Part shown: positions 6,388 to 13,323 of the stretch, one piece after another
Numbering within the stretch: the first letter of the stretch is position 1
Layout: each line of letters starts with the position of its first letter
Virus record (IMG/VR): IMGVR_UViG_3300034101_000782
Span: 1 to 22,351 of that record
Reading direction: 5' to 3' (one strand)
Length of the DNA: 22,351 nt
Source of the DNA: a virus
Translations under genes and position numbers: made by a program
The notes under the pieces: model-generated
Told to the model about the DNA's origin: nothing
The model's input: the letters and a program-made list of their open reading frames with translations, nothing else
The model's database searches: none

Positions 6388-7155
6388 ATGCCCGACACAC
6401 GCATCTGCACATCTTGCAACACCACTCAACCCGCCGCCAAGTTCCGCGCTTGGATGAGCAAGAAAGAAGCCCTTGGCCGAGGCTACAGCGGCGAGCGCCG
6501 CATCCTTTATGTCTCCTCGCTGTGCCAAACCTGCCGCGCCGCACTCAAGCGCAAGCCAACCAACACCACCATCAAACATATCCAAAACCGCATCGGCTCG
6601 GGTGACTTGCACCCGCTGGTCGGCAAGTCTTGGATAGCCAAGCGCCGGGACAACGCCAAGGCCAAGCAAGCGCAAGCCATCGCCAAGGCATGGCGCAAAG
6701 CAGACCGCGCCACCTACAAACCCGCACTCGACTCACTCAGAAAGGAACTGCTATGGACTCAGGGCCAGATCAACTACCGCTACCCCAAGACCCCGACCGC
6801 ACCGCCCGACCAACTCTATGCCCACTTCCTGCTCCCGTACCGGGTGCTGCTCCAACGCATCAAGGCGCACATCAACGACATCATCAACGCCCCCACCAAA
6901 CAACGCACCAACCCCAACATACCCACCCATCGCATCCCCCACGCTCAGTTCGCAGACTGGGAGGACTACGCCACTGAAGACCAACGCACCCTGGTGCAAA
7001 CCCTATGGAACAACCTACCTGAAGAAGAAAGGAGGAAGGTGCGCCACACCCCGGCGCTCATCTCGTGGCGTGCAGCAGAGCAACGCCGCGCACCACCCGC
7101 AAGGCCCACACGCCCTGCGAAAAAGAAACTCGTGGACAAGGTGTCCACAACTTAA
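6388..7155 (+). CDS. Zinc-binding protein with two CxxC pairs (unknown)
   Basis: This is a 255-residue basic protein. ATG 6388 is chosen because AGGAG lies upstream (11 bases); an in-frame start at 6304 has no usable ribosome site. C7-x2-C10 and C46-x2-C49 form a probable zinc ribbon at the N-terminus, a layout found in some phage HNH-like and recombination proteins, although no HNH catalytic histidine is evident. The middle is Lys/Arg/Ala-rich and helical and the C-terminus is Pro/Arg/Lys-rich. The last residues LVDKVSTT are encoded by palindrome copy 4. DNA or RNA binding is a reasonable inference; the exact function is unknown. Confidence 0.72.
   Translation: MPDTRICTSCNTTQPAAKFRAWMSKKEALGRGYSGERRILYVSSLCQTCRAALKRKPTNTTIKHIQNRIGSGDLHPLVGKSWIAKRRDNAKAKQAQAIAKAWRKADRATYKPALDSLRKELLWTQGQINYRYPKTPTAPPDQLYAHFLLPYRVLLQRIKAHINDIINAPTKQRTNPNIPTHRIPHAQFADWEDYATEDQRTLVQTLWNNLPEEERRKVRHTPALISWRAAEQRRAPPARPTRPAKKKLVDKVSTT
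7127..7153. repeat. 27-bp palindrome, copy 4 (end of zinc-protein gene)
   Basis: Core GTGGAC-AAGGT-GTCCAC at 7132-7148 with flanks AACTC and AACTT. It encodes the C-terminal LVDKVSTT of the zinc protein, and the AAAGGAG of the next gene follows at once. Confidence 0.92.
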
Positions 7156-7167
7156 AGGAGAAAGCAA

Positions 7168-7764
7168 ATGGCTACATACCTCGACGACTCAGCGCGTTCC
7201 AACATCGTGAGCAAGATCATGGACGATGTGCCCACAACCAACATCGACACGATCAAGCAACAGATACAGGACGCACTCTACTTACTCATGAAACCGGAGA
7301 TCGCTGACTTCCACAAGCAGTACGGCGAGAAGCATCCCGATATGTTCAAGACCGACTACTACGAGTACACCTTCAACTTGGGTCGCTTCTTTTGGGGCAA
7401 CCTCAAGGCAGTAAGCCCAACACTCGATGGGTTCAAGCCACTGGAAGACTACTCGGAGTTGCAGCGGAAGCAAAGCGAGATGCGGGAGAAGCTGCAGGCC
7501 ATGTTCAAAACCTGCCGCACAGTGAAGTCACTGCACGAGAAGTACCCCGAGTTTGCCAAGTACTACCCCGCTGACGACACCGTCCCAACCATACGCAACA
7601 AGTCAGGCAAGACAGCCGAGGAGTTAGCGGCACTAGCCGAGGCCAAGCGCAAGCAAGAAGAGGAGGAAGCCAAGCGCAGACTGAACGCGTTCAGTGTTGC
7701 AGCCAACCTGTCTGCCCTCGGGTGGACACCCAGTGAAACCAACGAGAAAGGAGCAATGCAATGA
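7168..7764 (+). CDS. Unknown early protein (198 residues)
   Basis: The start is secured by AAAGGAG at 7154-7160. The N-terminal segment (ARSNIVSKIMDDVP followed by helices and YGEKHPDMF) loosely resembles phage proteins annotated as nucleotide-modification-associated (Nmad5-like); I hold this as a weak suggestion only. Residues about 150-172 are a charged Glu/Lys/Ala coiled coil (EELAALAEAKRKQEEEEAKR). It has no membrane segment or cysteine cluster. The final codons ATG CAA TGA are part of the next gene's ribosome-site cassette, giving a 4-base ATGA overlap with the NinX-family gene. Confidence 0.7.
   Translation: MATYLDDSARSNIVSKIMDDVPTTNIDTIKQQIQDALYLLMKPEIADFHKQYGEKHPDMFKTDYYEYTFNLGRFFWGNLKAVSPTLDGFKPLEDYSELQRKQSEMREKLQAMFKTCRTVKSLHEKYPEFAKYYPADDTVPTIRNKSGKTAEELAALAEAKRKQEEEEAKRRLNAFSVAANLSALGWTPSETNEKGAMQ
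7741..7763 (+). promoter_or_regulatory. Ribosome-site cassette, copy A
   Basis: AGAAAGGAGCAATGCAATG precedes the NinX-family gene. The first ATG, CAA and TGA form a two-codon frame whose stop overlaps the true start (ATGA). In this copy these are the last codons of the upstream gene. Confidence 0.65.
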
Positions 7765-8075
7765 AGATCAAGACGAGTGAACTGACCGGAGCCGCGCTCG
7801 ACTGGATGGTGTGCGTGTGTGAAGGCGAATCCCCGAGCCGATACACCCGGTACTCAACCGACTGGGCGCAAGGTGGCCCGATCATTGAGAAGGAGAAGAT
7901 CGATGTGGTTTATGTGGGGTATGCACAATCAGATGACAAGCAATGGGTTGCGATGGATAAGAGCTACGGCCCCACGCCACTGGTCGCAGCCATGCGGTGC
8001 TATGTGGCAAGCCAACTCGGTGACGAGGTGGATGTGCCTGACGAACTCGTGGACAAGTTGTCCACAAGTGTTTAA
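7761..8075 (+). CDS. NinX-family phage protein (DUF2591)
   Basis: This 104-residue protein strongly resembles the P22 NinX / DUF2591 family: N-terminal MKIKTSELTGAALDWMV, a central YSTDWAQGGPIIE, then GPTPLVAAMRCYVASQLGD. The family is widespread in phages and its molecular role is not established. The start is fixed by AAAGGAG and the ATGA overlap with the preceding gene. The usual family C-terminus is followed here by DKLSTSV, encoded by palindrome copy 5, as if the palindrome had extended the frame. Family assignment is from recognised sequence; no function is claimed. Confidence 0.85.
   Translation: MKIKTSELTGAALDWMVCVCEGESPSRYTRYSTDWAQGGPIIEKEKIDVVYVGYAQSDDKQWVAMDKSYGPTPLVAAMRCYVASQLGDEVDVPDELVDKLSTSV
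8044..8070. repeat. 27-bp palindrome, copy 5 (end of NinX-family gene)
   Basis: Core GTGGAC-AAGTT-GTCCAC at 8049-8065 with flanks AACTC and AAGTG. It is the most symmetric copy and encodes ELVDKLSTS at the end of the NinX-family protein, in the same reading frame as copies 1 and 4. Its right arm contains TTGTCCACA. Confidence 0.92.
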
Positions 8076-8101
8076 CCAACCAAGAAAGGAGCAATGCAAT
8101 G
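8074..8101 (+). promoter_or_regulatory. Ribosome-site cassette, copy B
   Basis: AACCAACCAAGAAAGGAG followed by CAATGCAATG. Apart from the upstream leader it is nearly identical to the copies at 8867 and 11156. It contains the two-codon frame ATG CAA TGA overlapping the start at 8099. Confidence 0.7.
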
Positions 8102-8419
8102 ACTACGAACAAGGTGATATTGCAACGCAGGTGGAACAACCTGCGTAAGAACATGGAGCACATGGAGAAACTGATCCTTGAACTTATGCGTAACCCTGCC
8201 ACTGAACCTGAACACATGGCGCAAGCACACGCCATGTATGCCAACGCCGCCAAGCAGATCAGTGAGATCAGCGCGAGTGTGGACAACGCGTTGAGGGGCG
8301 TGGCTCAGCCCGAGCCGAAGCCGGTCTATGTCTGTGTCTGCGGTTGCACCGAGCCACCGATGAAGTCCATAGATCACCCCGATGTTTGGCCCTCATGCCC
8401 CAACTGCGGAATGGTTTGA
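8099..8419 (+). CDS. Unknown protein with C-terminal zinc ribbon
   Basis: A 106-residue product. Residues 1-66 form Met/Glu/Lys-rich helices; the C-terminus carries cysteines C79, C81, C83, C100 and C103 (VCVCGCTEPP...CPNCGMV), consistent with a small zinc ribbon. The start is secured by the repeated AAAGGAGCAATGCAATG cassette. It is one of several Cys-rich small proteins in this early block. Possible roles are binding to nucleic acid or to a host protein; no family is recognised. Confidence 0.75.
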   Translation: MTTNKVILQRRWNNLRKNMEHMEKLILELMRNPATEPEHMAQAHAMYANAAKQISEISASVDNALRGVAQPEPKPVYVCVCGCTEPPMKSIDHPDVWPSCPNCGMV

Positions 8420-8432
8420 AAGGAGAAAGCAA

Positions 8433-8639
8433 ATGACAACAGACAACACCAACAACCCCAACGATCCATTCCTTGCACACGAGGCGCTGGATCGCACTTA
8501 CTTGGTGGCGTGCATGGTGGACAGCCACCTGCTAGATCACCCCTACATGGCACGCAACAAGGATGTGCGGAAGCTGATCAGCCGCGCTTCTGACGCACTC
8601 AACAAAGCCTATCAACTCATTGGAGAAAAGACACTATGA
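8433..8639 (+). CDS. Small unknown protein (68 residues)
   Basis: ATG 8433 is preceded by AAAGGAGAAAGCAA, the same ribosome-site form as the gene at 7168. The protein has an Asn/Asp/Thr-rich N-terminus and then helices (NKDVRKLISRASDALNKAYQ at about residues 42-61). Its length and helical character resemble many small phage proteins. It ends in an ATGA overlap with the next gene, so the two are probably made together. No function can be assigned. Confidence 0.7.
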   Translation: MTTDNTNNPNDPFLAHEALDRTYLVACMVDSHLLDHPYMARNKDVRKLISRASDALNKAYQLIGEKTL

Positions 8640-8869
8640 AAAACGGAATCATCATCAACGACTGGTCTGTAGTACCCACGCCCGACAACCTGGGTTTAGC
8701 ACTCAAGCCCTTGTTCGAGGATCAGTACGAGATATGCGTAGCCATACGCGAGGGGTACATCGAGGTGTCGCTTCATGCGGACGGGGTGTACTCGGAACTC
8801 GCATCTATGACCTACAAAGTTTCCTACCAACTCACGGCAGACGACATCGCCATGCCAACCATCGACTAA
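8636..8869 (+). CDS. Small unknown protein (77 residues)
   Basis: It starts inside the stop of the previous gene (ATGA), with GGAG 9 bases upstream. The sequence is acidic and beta-rich (YEICVAIREGYIEVSLHADG at about residues 30-49), lacking membrane segments or cysteine clusters. It is followed after 19 bases by the repeated ribosome-site cassette of the 335-residue gene. It is probably a small soluble phage protein; no family is recognised. Confidence 0.7.
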   Translation: MKNGIIINDWSVVPTPDNLGLALKPLFEDQYEICVAIREGYIEVSLHADGVYSELASMTYKVSYQLTADDIAMPTID

Positions 8870-8891
8870 CCAAGAAAGGAGCAATGCAATG
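8867..8891 (+). promoter_or_regulatory. Ribosome-site cassette, copy C
   Basis: TAACCAAGAAAGGAGCAATG and then CAATG, with the two-codon frame ATG CAA TGA overlapping the start at 8889. It begins at the stop codon of the preceding gene. Confidence 0.7.
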
Positions 8892-9896
8892 ACTAGATCA
8901 ACACACCACTCAGCCGATGTGCGTAACTACACACTGGCACAAGCGCACTTCAAAAACATCAAGCCCGTGCGCTCAAGTTCGTGGCCTGCCAACACCAGAC
9001 CACTGCACCCCAAGCGCGGCTCTTACCCGCAGTACAAACTGATCGAACAAGATGGTGGCAAGTACTACGACATCGTGCTGTACGAAACCATCATGGGCAG
9101 GCACTACGCTCAGGCAGAGGACGGTTCGTACACCTCGTACTACAACAACCACAACACCGCACTCAGCCGTGACTTTCTCTACGACACGCTGCGTAGAAAC
9201 TGGGCCAACGAGATCACCGATACCAACGGCAAGCAAGTTATTGTGCACATCGGGTTCTCAGACACCAAGCACTACTGCGTTGACCCGACAGATGGGCAGA
9301 AGTTCTCAACGCGCATAGTGCTCGTGCAATCACCGACCGACCCAAACAAGTGGCGCATCGACACGGCACGCTCACACGAGGCCAAGTTCTACAGCAAGGT
9401 ATCGACTGACGCCGACAAGCAAGCCCGTGCTCAGTTGCGACAGCGGCTTGAGACTCTGGTTGAGATGGCCGCGCTTCGCTTGCCACAGATGGCGCGTGAT
9501 GCTGACCCTCAGCGGTGGAAGGGTGAGCCGTTCTCATCGTGGCCGTCCAACGCCAAACGCAAATTCCTAGACATGCGTGGGCTGTGCGACCTGAGAGTTG
9601 TGCTCGAAGACGCATGGACAGACGAGGCACGCACTGCGTTCTTCGACGCCGCGCAGCATGTCTACGATACCTTGCTGAGCAAGCGTGCGTATGTCGAGGT
9701 GCGGGGTGCGTGGGACTCGACCTTTGCCGATGCGTGTAACAAGATGATTGATGGGATAACCGAGAAGGATTTCACGCAGTCCTTCATGCGCTTTCTCATC
9801 GACAGATCGGGCAACAACACACAACGCGGACGCAAGTATCTGCCGCAGTTTTCTGCCCCTGGGGAATGGCCCCGTACTGGGGTTTTTGCTGAGTAG
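8889..9896 (+). CDS. Unknown phage protein (335 residues) upstream of ATPase/VWA module
   Basis: The start is secured by the AAAGGAG cassette. The N-terminal half is Tyr-rich with the segment YYDIVLYETIMGRHYAQAED (about residues 58-77) and then SYTSYYNNHNTALSRDFLYD. The C-terminal half is mainly helical with many Arg, Asp and Ala residues. I recognise no enzyme motif. It directly precedes the AAA+/VWA/DUF3150 genes but is separated from them by its own terminator-like sequence and a promoter, so it may be read separately. It could be a partner or target of that module, which is only a guess from position. Confidence 0.75.
   Translation: MTRSTHHSADVRNYTLAQAHFKNIKPVRSSSWPANTRPLHPKRGSYPQYKLIEQDGGKYYDIVLYETIMGRHYAQAEDGSYTSYYNNHNTALSRDFLYDTLRRNWANEITDTNGKQVIVHIGFSDTKHYCVDPTDGQKFSTRIVLVQSPTDPNKWRIDTARSHEAKFYSKVSTDADKQARAQLRQRLETLVEMAALRLPQMARDADPQRWKGEPFSSWPSNAKRKFLDMRGLCDLRVVLEDAWTDEARTAFFDAAQHVYDTLLSKRAYVEVRGAWDSTFADACNKMIDGITEKDFTQSFMRFLIDRSGNNTQRGRKYLPQFSAPGEWPRTGVFAE
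9868..9887 (+). terminator. Weak terminator inside 3' end of the 335-residue gene
   Basis: CCCC (9870-9873) pairs with GGGG (9879-9882), extendable by two G-T pairs, with a five-base loop, followed by TTTTT (9883-9887). It lies just before the stop codon and before the next promoter. The stem is short, so efficiency is doubtful. Confidence 0.35.
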
Positions 9897-9924
9897 TTTG
9901 TTACTGAAAGGAGGTAATTTGATA

Positions 9925-9953
9925 TTGTCAAAGGATGGACAGGGGGGTATACT
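9925..9953 (+). promoter_or_regulatory. Sigma70-like promoter of the ATPase/VWA operon
   Basis: TTGTCA (9925-9930), exactly 17 bases, then TATACT (9948-9953); each box has one mismatch to consensus. Transcription would start near 9960. It is the best promoter in the window. The -10 lies in the loop of a 7-bp dyad (9939-9961), and palindrome copy 6 lies just downstream of the start, so regulation is likely. Confidence 0.78.
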
Positions 9954-9961
9954 TCCCCTGT
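9939..9961. promoter_or_regulatory. Dyad ACAGGGG/CCCCTGT spanning the -10 box
   Basis: Perfect 7-bp arms (9939-9945 and 9955-9961) around nine bases that contain the TATACT box. Its position suggests an operator for a dimeric regulator, distinct from the GTGGAC palindromes. Confidence 0.5.
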
Positions 9962-9964
9962 TCA

Positions 9965-9991
9965 AAGTCGTGGACGCGGTGTCCACAAGTT
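9965..9991. repeat. 27-bp palindrome, copy 6 (in leader of ATPase operon)
   Basis: Core GTGGAC-GCGGT-GTCCAC at 9970-9986 with flanks AAGTC and AAGTT. It lies at about +5 to +31 relative to the predicted start of the promoter at 9925, where a bound protein could block transcription or where the transcript would carry a hairpin 30 bases before the start codon. Confidence 0.9.
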
Positions 9992-10021
9992 CTCGATTCA
10001 TCAACTTCAAGGAGCAATGAC

Positions 10022-11158
10022 ATGGCTATCTATCTCAACTTCGAGCAGACCCTCAACGCGCTGATCAACCTCGGCGACAAGCGCACGATACTCGTGCAGG
10101 GCGAGAACGGCATCGGCAAGACCGCGCTGTTCCACGCAATGAAGCGGCATCCCAAGTTCATCAACCACATCGCGGTTGACCCCATCGACTGCACCCAGTT
10201 GTCCGATGGTTCGGTGTGGATGCCTGACATTGACCGTGAGCATGGCGTATCCCGTGAGTTGCCCAACGAGCGGTTCGGTCTGAGCCACACCAATCAGAAG
10301 GGTGTCAACGGTGCGCGTCCCATCCTTGTGTTCTTCGATGAGATTGCCAAGGCTCGTCAGTACATCAAGGACACCATCGCCCCCATCATCTATGAGCATC
10401 GACTCGGTGCGTATCACGCGCCTGATGGTTCGACTATCTTCGCGGCAACCAACCTTGCTATCGAGGGACTGGGCGACTCCATCCAAGCGCACCTGCGTAA
10501 CCGACTCGTTGTCATCAAGATGCGTAAGCCCACTATGGAGGAGTGGGTCAAGTGGGCGTATGCCAACGGCATCCACGAGTACATCATTGCGTTCTGCATG
10601 GAGTACCCGATGGTGTTCGACTCGTTCATCGACTACGAGCAGGGCGGCAAGTTCGAGGGCAGGAATCTGTCCAAGGACAACGGCCACATCTTCAACCCCA
10701 AGATTCAGCAAGATGCGTATGCTTCGCCGCGCTCCCTGCATGCGGCGTCTGACATATTGCACAAGTGCTTGAATATTGTTGACGACGACACGCTCGAAGC
10801 CCTGCTCACTGGTGCGGTGGGCGAGGTCACATCCAAGTCCATCGGTTCGTTCGTGCGCTTCGGCCATCAGGTCACGCCGTTCGAGCGTGTGCTCCACGAT
10901 CCTGCCAACGCACCGCTGACTGACAACGCAGGTGTGCAGTTGGTGCAGGTGTTGCAGTTCATCAACCGCACCAAGTCTCGTGACGAGGCAGACAAGGTGC
11001 TCGTGTATGTGAACCGCATGAAGGAGGAGATGCAGTCGGTGTTCTGCACTCAACTTGCCAACAGCGCAGACAGCACGCCCAGTGCCCTGCACTTCGGCAC
11101 TAACAAGAAGTTCGCGGACTTGCTTGCCAAGCACCGCATCTACTTCGGCACTAAGTAA
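10022..11158 (+). CDS. MoxR/CobS-like AAA+ ATPase
   Basis: This 378-residue ATPase carries Walker A GENGIGKT (27-34), Walker B LVFFDE (102-107), a sensor-1 asparagine in AATNLA (N144) and arginines HLRNR (158-161) placed like an arginine finger. These features and the gene order resemble MoxR/CobS-type AAA+ proteins, which work with a VWA-domain partner to remodel or insert metal into target proteins. ATG 10022 is chosen because AAGGAG precedes it; an upstream in-frame start at 9935 would translate the promoter region. The next gene encodes a VWA protein, and the third a DUF3150-type protein. Phage copies are often annotated as cobalt chelatase subunits, but no cobalamin genes are seen here, so that label would be misleading. 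The target is unknown. Confidence 0.88.
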   Translation: MAIYLNFEQTLNALINLGDKRTILVQGENGIGKTALFHAMKRHPKFINHIAVDPIDCTQLSDGSVWMPDIDREHGVSRELPNERFGLSHTNQKGVNGARPILVFFDEIAKARQYIKDTIAPIIYEHRLGAYHAPDGSTIFAATNLAIEGLGDSIQAHLRNRLVVIKMRKPTMEEWVKWAYANGIHEYIIAFCMEYPMVFDSFIDYEQGGKFEGRNLSKDNGHIFNPKIQQDAYASPRSLHAASDILHKCLNIVDDDTLEALLTGAVGEVTSKSIGSFVRFGHQVTPFERVLHDPANAPLTDNAGVQLVQVLQFINRTKSRDEADKVLVYVNRMKEEMQSVFCTQLANSADSTPSALHFGTNKKFADLLAKHRIYFGTK

Positions 11159-11184
11159 CCAACCAAGAAAGGAGCAATGCCATG
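11156..11184 (+). promoter_or_regulatory. Ribosome-site cassette, copy D
   Basis: TAACCAACCAAGAAAGGAG followed by CAATGCCATG. It matches copy B except that the second ATG is preceded by CC, so the two-codon frame with a TGA stop is lost. Confidence 0.65.
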
Positions 11185-12384
11185 TCATTCGAGAAACTAA
11201 CACTCCAACAGCGTGTGTCTGCGGCCAACATCGACTGCATGCGTCACCCTGCCTTCTGTCAGTTCACTGCCTACATTGCGATGGGCAAGTCTGAGGTACA
11301 GACAGCGGTCAAGACTGCATGCACCAATGGCCGTGACAAGTTGTACGGCGCTGAGTTCATCAAGCCACTCAACCGCAAGCAGATGCGCTACCTCGTCATG
11401 CACGAGAACCTGCATGTGGCCCTGCGTCACTGCACTGGCTACAAAGCGGTGTCGCGCAAGTACCCCAAGTTAGCCAACATCGCCAAGGACTATGTGGTCA
11501 ACGGCATCATCGAGGAGCTTGACCCCAACTTCCTGTTCGTTGAGCGCCCGACTCCAACCATCCTCATCGACCCCAAGTATTTCGGGTGGTCATTCCCGCA
11601 AGTCTTCAACGACTTGTTCAAGAACGGCAAGGGTGGTGGCGGCGAGGGTGGTGACGAGGATGGTGGCGGCGACTTCAATGAACCCATCGACGCACACGAG
11701 GAGATGGAGTTCGCTGACGAGGAGGCCGAGCGCCAACACGAGCGCGAGATCGAGGACGCTGCTCGGCAAGGCCAGTTGATTGCCAAGCGCATGGCGGGTA
11801 AGGGTAGTGGTGGCCGGGACATCTTCGGCACTGCGGCGCACCGTGACACTGACTGGGTGTCTGCGTTGCAGGACTGGATCGCATCGGTGTCCGAGGGTGA
11901 CGACCTGTCTCGCTTCTGTCCTCCCAACAAGCGCATGCTTGCCGCAGGGTTCGTGATGCCTTCGCACTTCAGCGAGTCGCTCGGCGAGTTGGTCATCGCT
12001 TGCGATACCTCGGGTTCGATGGGGCCGTACTACACCAACATCTTCGGTGAAGTTGCGCGTATCTGCGAGACGACCAAGCCTGCCAAGGTGCGCGTGCTGT
12101 GGTGGGACACGTCAGTATGTGGTGACCAAGAGTTCGCCCCTGGCGACTACGACCGCATCGCATCCCTGCTCAAGCCTGCGGGTGGCGGCGGCACTACGCC
12201 CGATGTAGTTGTGCAGTATCTCAAGGAGAAGAAGATCAACGCCAAGGGTCTGGTCTGGCTAACAGATGGGTACATCGGTTGCGACACGCCACGCACCGAC
12301 ATGCCTGCGATTTGGGGAGTGGTCAATAACGATACGTTCGTGCCTCAGCACGGCAAGGTTCTTCACATCAACGTCAACGTTTAA
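11182..12384 (+). CDS. Metallopeptidase-like plus VWA-domain protein
   Basis: This 400-residue protein has two recognisable parts. The N-terminal half contains HENLH (74-78) followed by ALRH, the HExxH pattern of the putative metallopeptidase domain (DUF2201_N type). A Gly/Asp/Glu-rich linker (about 150-190) follows. The C-terminal half is a von Willebrand A domain with an intact MIDAS: DTSGS (275-279), the Thr in GGGTTPD (338-339) and TDGY (361-364). Such proteins pair with MoxR-type ATPases, as the gene just upstream encodes. The start is fixed by AAAGGAG. Whether the HENLH site is catalytic cannot be told from sequence. It should act in the cytoplasm, since no signal peptide is present. 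Confidence 0.9.
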   Translation: MSFEKLTLQQRVSAANIDCMRHPAFCQFTAYIAMGKSEVQTAVKTACTNGRDKLYGAEFIKPLNRKQMRYLVMHENLHVALRHCTGYKAVSRKYPKLANIAKDYVVNGIIEELDPNFLFVERPTPTILIDPKYFGWSFPQVFNDLFKNGKGGGGEGGDEDGGGDFNEPIDAHEEMEFADEEAERQHEREIEDAARQGQLIAKRMAGKGSGGRDIFGTAAHRDTDWVSALQDWIASVSEGDDLSRFCPPNKRMLAAGFVMPSHFSESLGELVIACDTSGSMGPYYTNIFGEVARICETTKPAKVRVLWWDTSVCGDQEFAPGDYDRIASLLKPAGGGGTTPDVVVQYLKEKKINAKGLVWLTDGYIGCDTPRTDMPAIWGVVNNDTFVPQHGKVLHINVNV

Positions 12385-12406
12385 TCAACTGTAAAGGAGC
12401 AAGCAC

Positions 12407-13294
12407 ATGAATACTCAAGTTACCCCCCGCTACAACATCGACACCTGCGCCATGCTCGTGGAGTTCAACGCTTCGGTGTGGACTGCGCGCAAGTTGGATC
12501 GCTCAACCACTGAGGAAGTTGTTACCAACAAGAACGCGGCGGCTAAGGATGCCGCACGTGTCAACAAGCACTTGCTTGCCGGGCGCAGTGAGTTGGATGT
12601 GGTGCAGCAACTGGTCAACCGTGTGCGTACCTTCGTGTACGACAACACCCTGCCGTGGTCTGACTCGGGCCTGCGCCTGTTGCCCACCAAGAACTTCATC
12701 AAGTTCACCGACAAGATGAACGACTTCGAGTCGGAGTTCGAGGCAACCGTCAACGCGTTTGTGGCTATCTATCCCACGCTCATCACTGCTCAGGCGATGG
12801 CGCTCGGTGACATGTTCAAGCGCGACGACTACCCAACTGCCAATGAGATCGTTACCAAGTTCTCGTTCCGAGTCAACTACATGCCTGTGCCTACTGCGGG
12901 TGACTTCCGGGTTGACGTAGGCAATGCGGCTCAACAAGAATTGCAAACCAAGTTGGCTCAACTCGCTGACGAGCGTGTCGAGGCGGCGATGGCAGATGTG
13001 CGTGCACGACTGGGCGACCACCTCAAGCGTATGTCTGACCGACTCACTACCGACACCGTGGCAGGTGAAGCCAAGGCGCGTAGGTTCCACGGCTCCCTTG
13101 TCGATGGCGCCTTGGAGTTGTGCGACTTGATCAAGACGCTCAACGTGGTGGGTGACGCCACACTCGAAGCAGCACGTCACGAGTTGGAGCAAGCACTGGT
13201 CGGTGTCACGCCTGACGAGTTGCGTAAGAACGAAGCCGTACGTGACGATACCAAGAAAGCAGTTGACTCGATCCTTGGTCGGTTCAACTTCTAA
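12407..13294 (+). CDS. DUF3150-type protein
   Basis: This 295-residue protein is largely alpha-helical and hydrophilic, without membrane segments or cysteine clusters. The overall pattern (an N-terminal VEFNASVWTARKLD, a central KFTDKMNDFESEFE, and a segment RVNYMPVPTAGDFRVDVG at about 161-178) resembles the DUF3150 family, which I recall being found in phages beside ATPase and VWA genes. The function is unknown. ATG 12407 has AAAGGAG upstream and the gene is 22 bases after the VWA gene, so the three form one operon from the promoter at 9925. It ends at a strong hairpin that probably closes the operon. The third subunit of a remodelling complex is the simplest reading. Confidence 0.75.
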   Translation: MNTQVTPRYNIDTCAMLVEFNASVWTARKLDRSTTEEVVTNKNAAAKDAARVNKHLLAGRSELDVVQQLVNRVRTFVYDNTLPWSDSGLRLLPTKNFIKFTDKMNDFESEFEATVNAFVAIYPTLITAQAMALGDMFKRDDYPTANEIVTKFSFRVNYMPVPTAGDFRVDVGNAAQQELQTKLAQLADERVEAAMADVRARLGDHLKRMSDRLTTDTVAGEAKARRFHGSLVDGALELCDLIKTLNVVGDATLEAARHELEQALVGVTPDELRKNEAVRDDTKKAVDSILGRFNF

Positions 13295-13298
13295 GCCG

Positions 13299-13313
13299 GG
13301 GGGCATCGCCCCC
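13299..13313 (+). terminator. Stable hairpin after the DUF3150 gene
   Basis: GGGGGC (13299-13304) pairs with GCCCCC (13308-13313) around a three-base loop, four bases after the stop codon. The tail is TTCCCTCTG, poor in T, so it may protect the mRNA end or act with the hairpin that follows. Confidence 0.5.
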
Positions 13314-13323
13314 TTCCCTCTGC

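Noticed and set aside
5994-8067. DnaA boxes (TTGTCCACA at 5994 and 8059)
   Set aside because: They are one mismatch from consensus and are explained as arms of the palindrome. They are kept only as a remark, not as a separate call.
10007-11203. Long open frame of 398 codons on the minus strand
   Set aside because: It is antisense to the AAA+ ATPase gene, which has clear motifs and a ribosome site. GC-rich third positions make such shadows common.
10022-12384. Cobalt chelatase CobS/CobT for cobalamin synthesis
   Set aside because: ATPase-VWA pairs are often named so, but no other cobalamin gene is present and the VWA protein carries a metallopeptidase domain.
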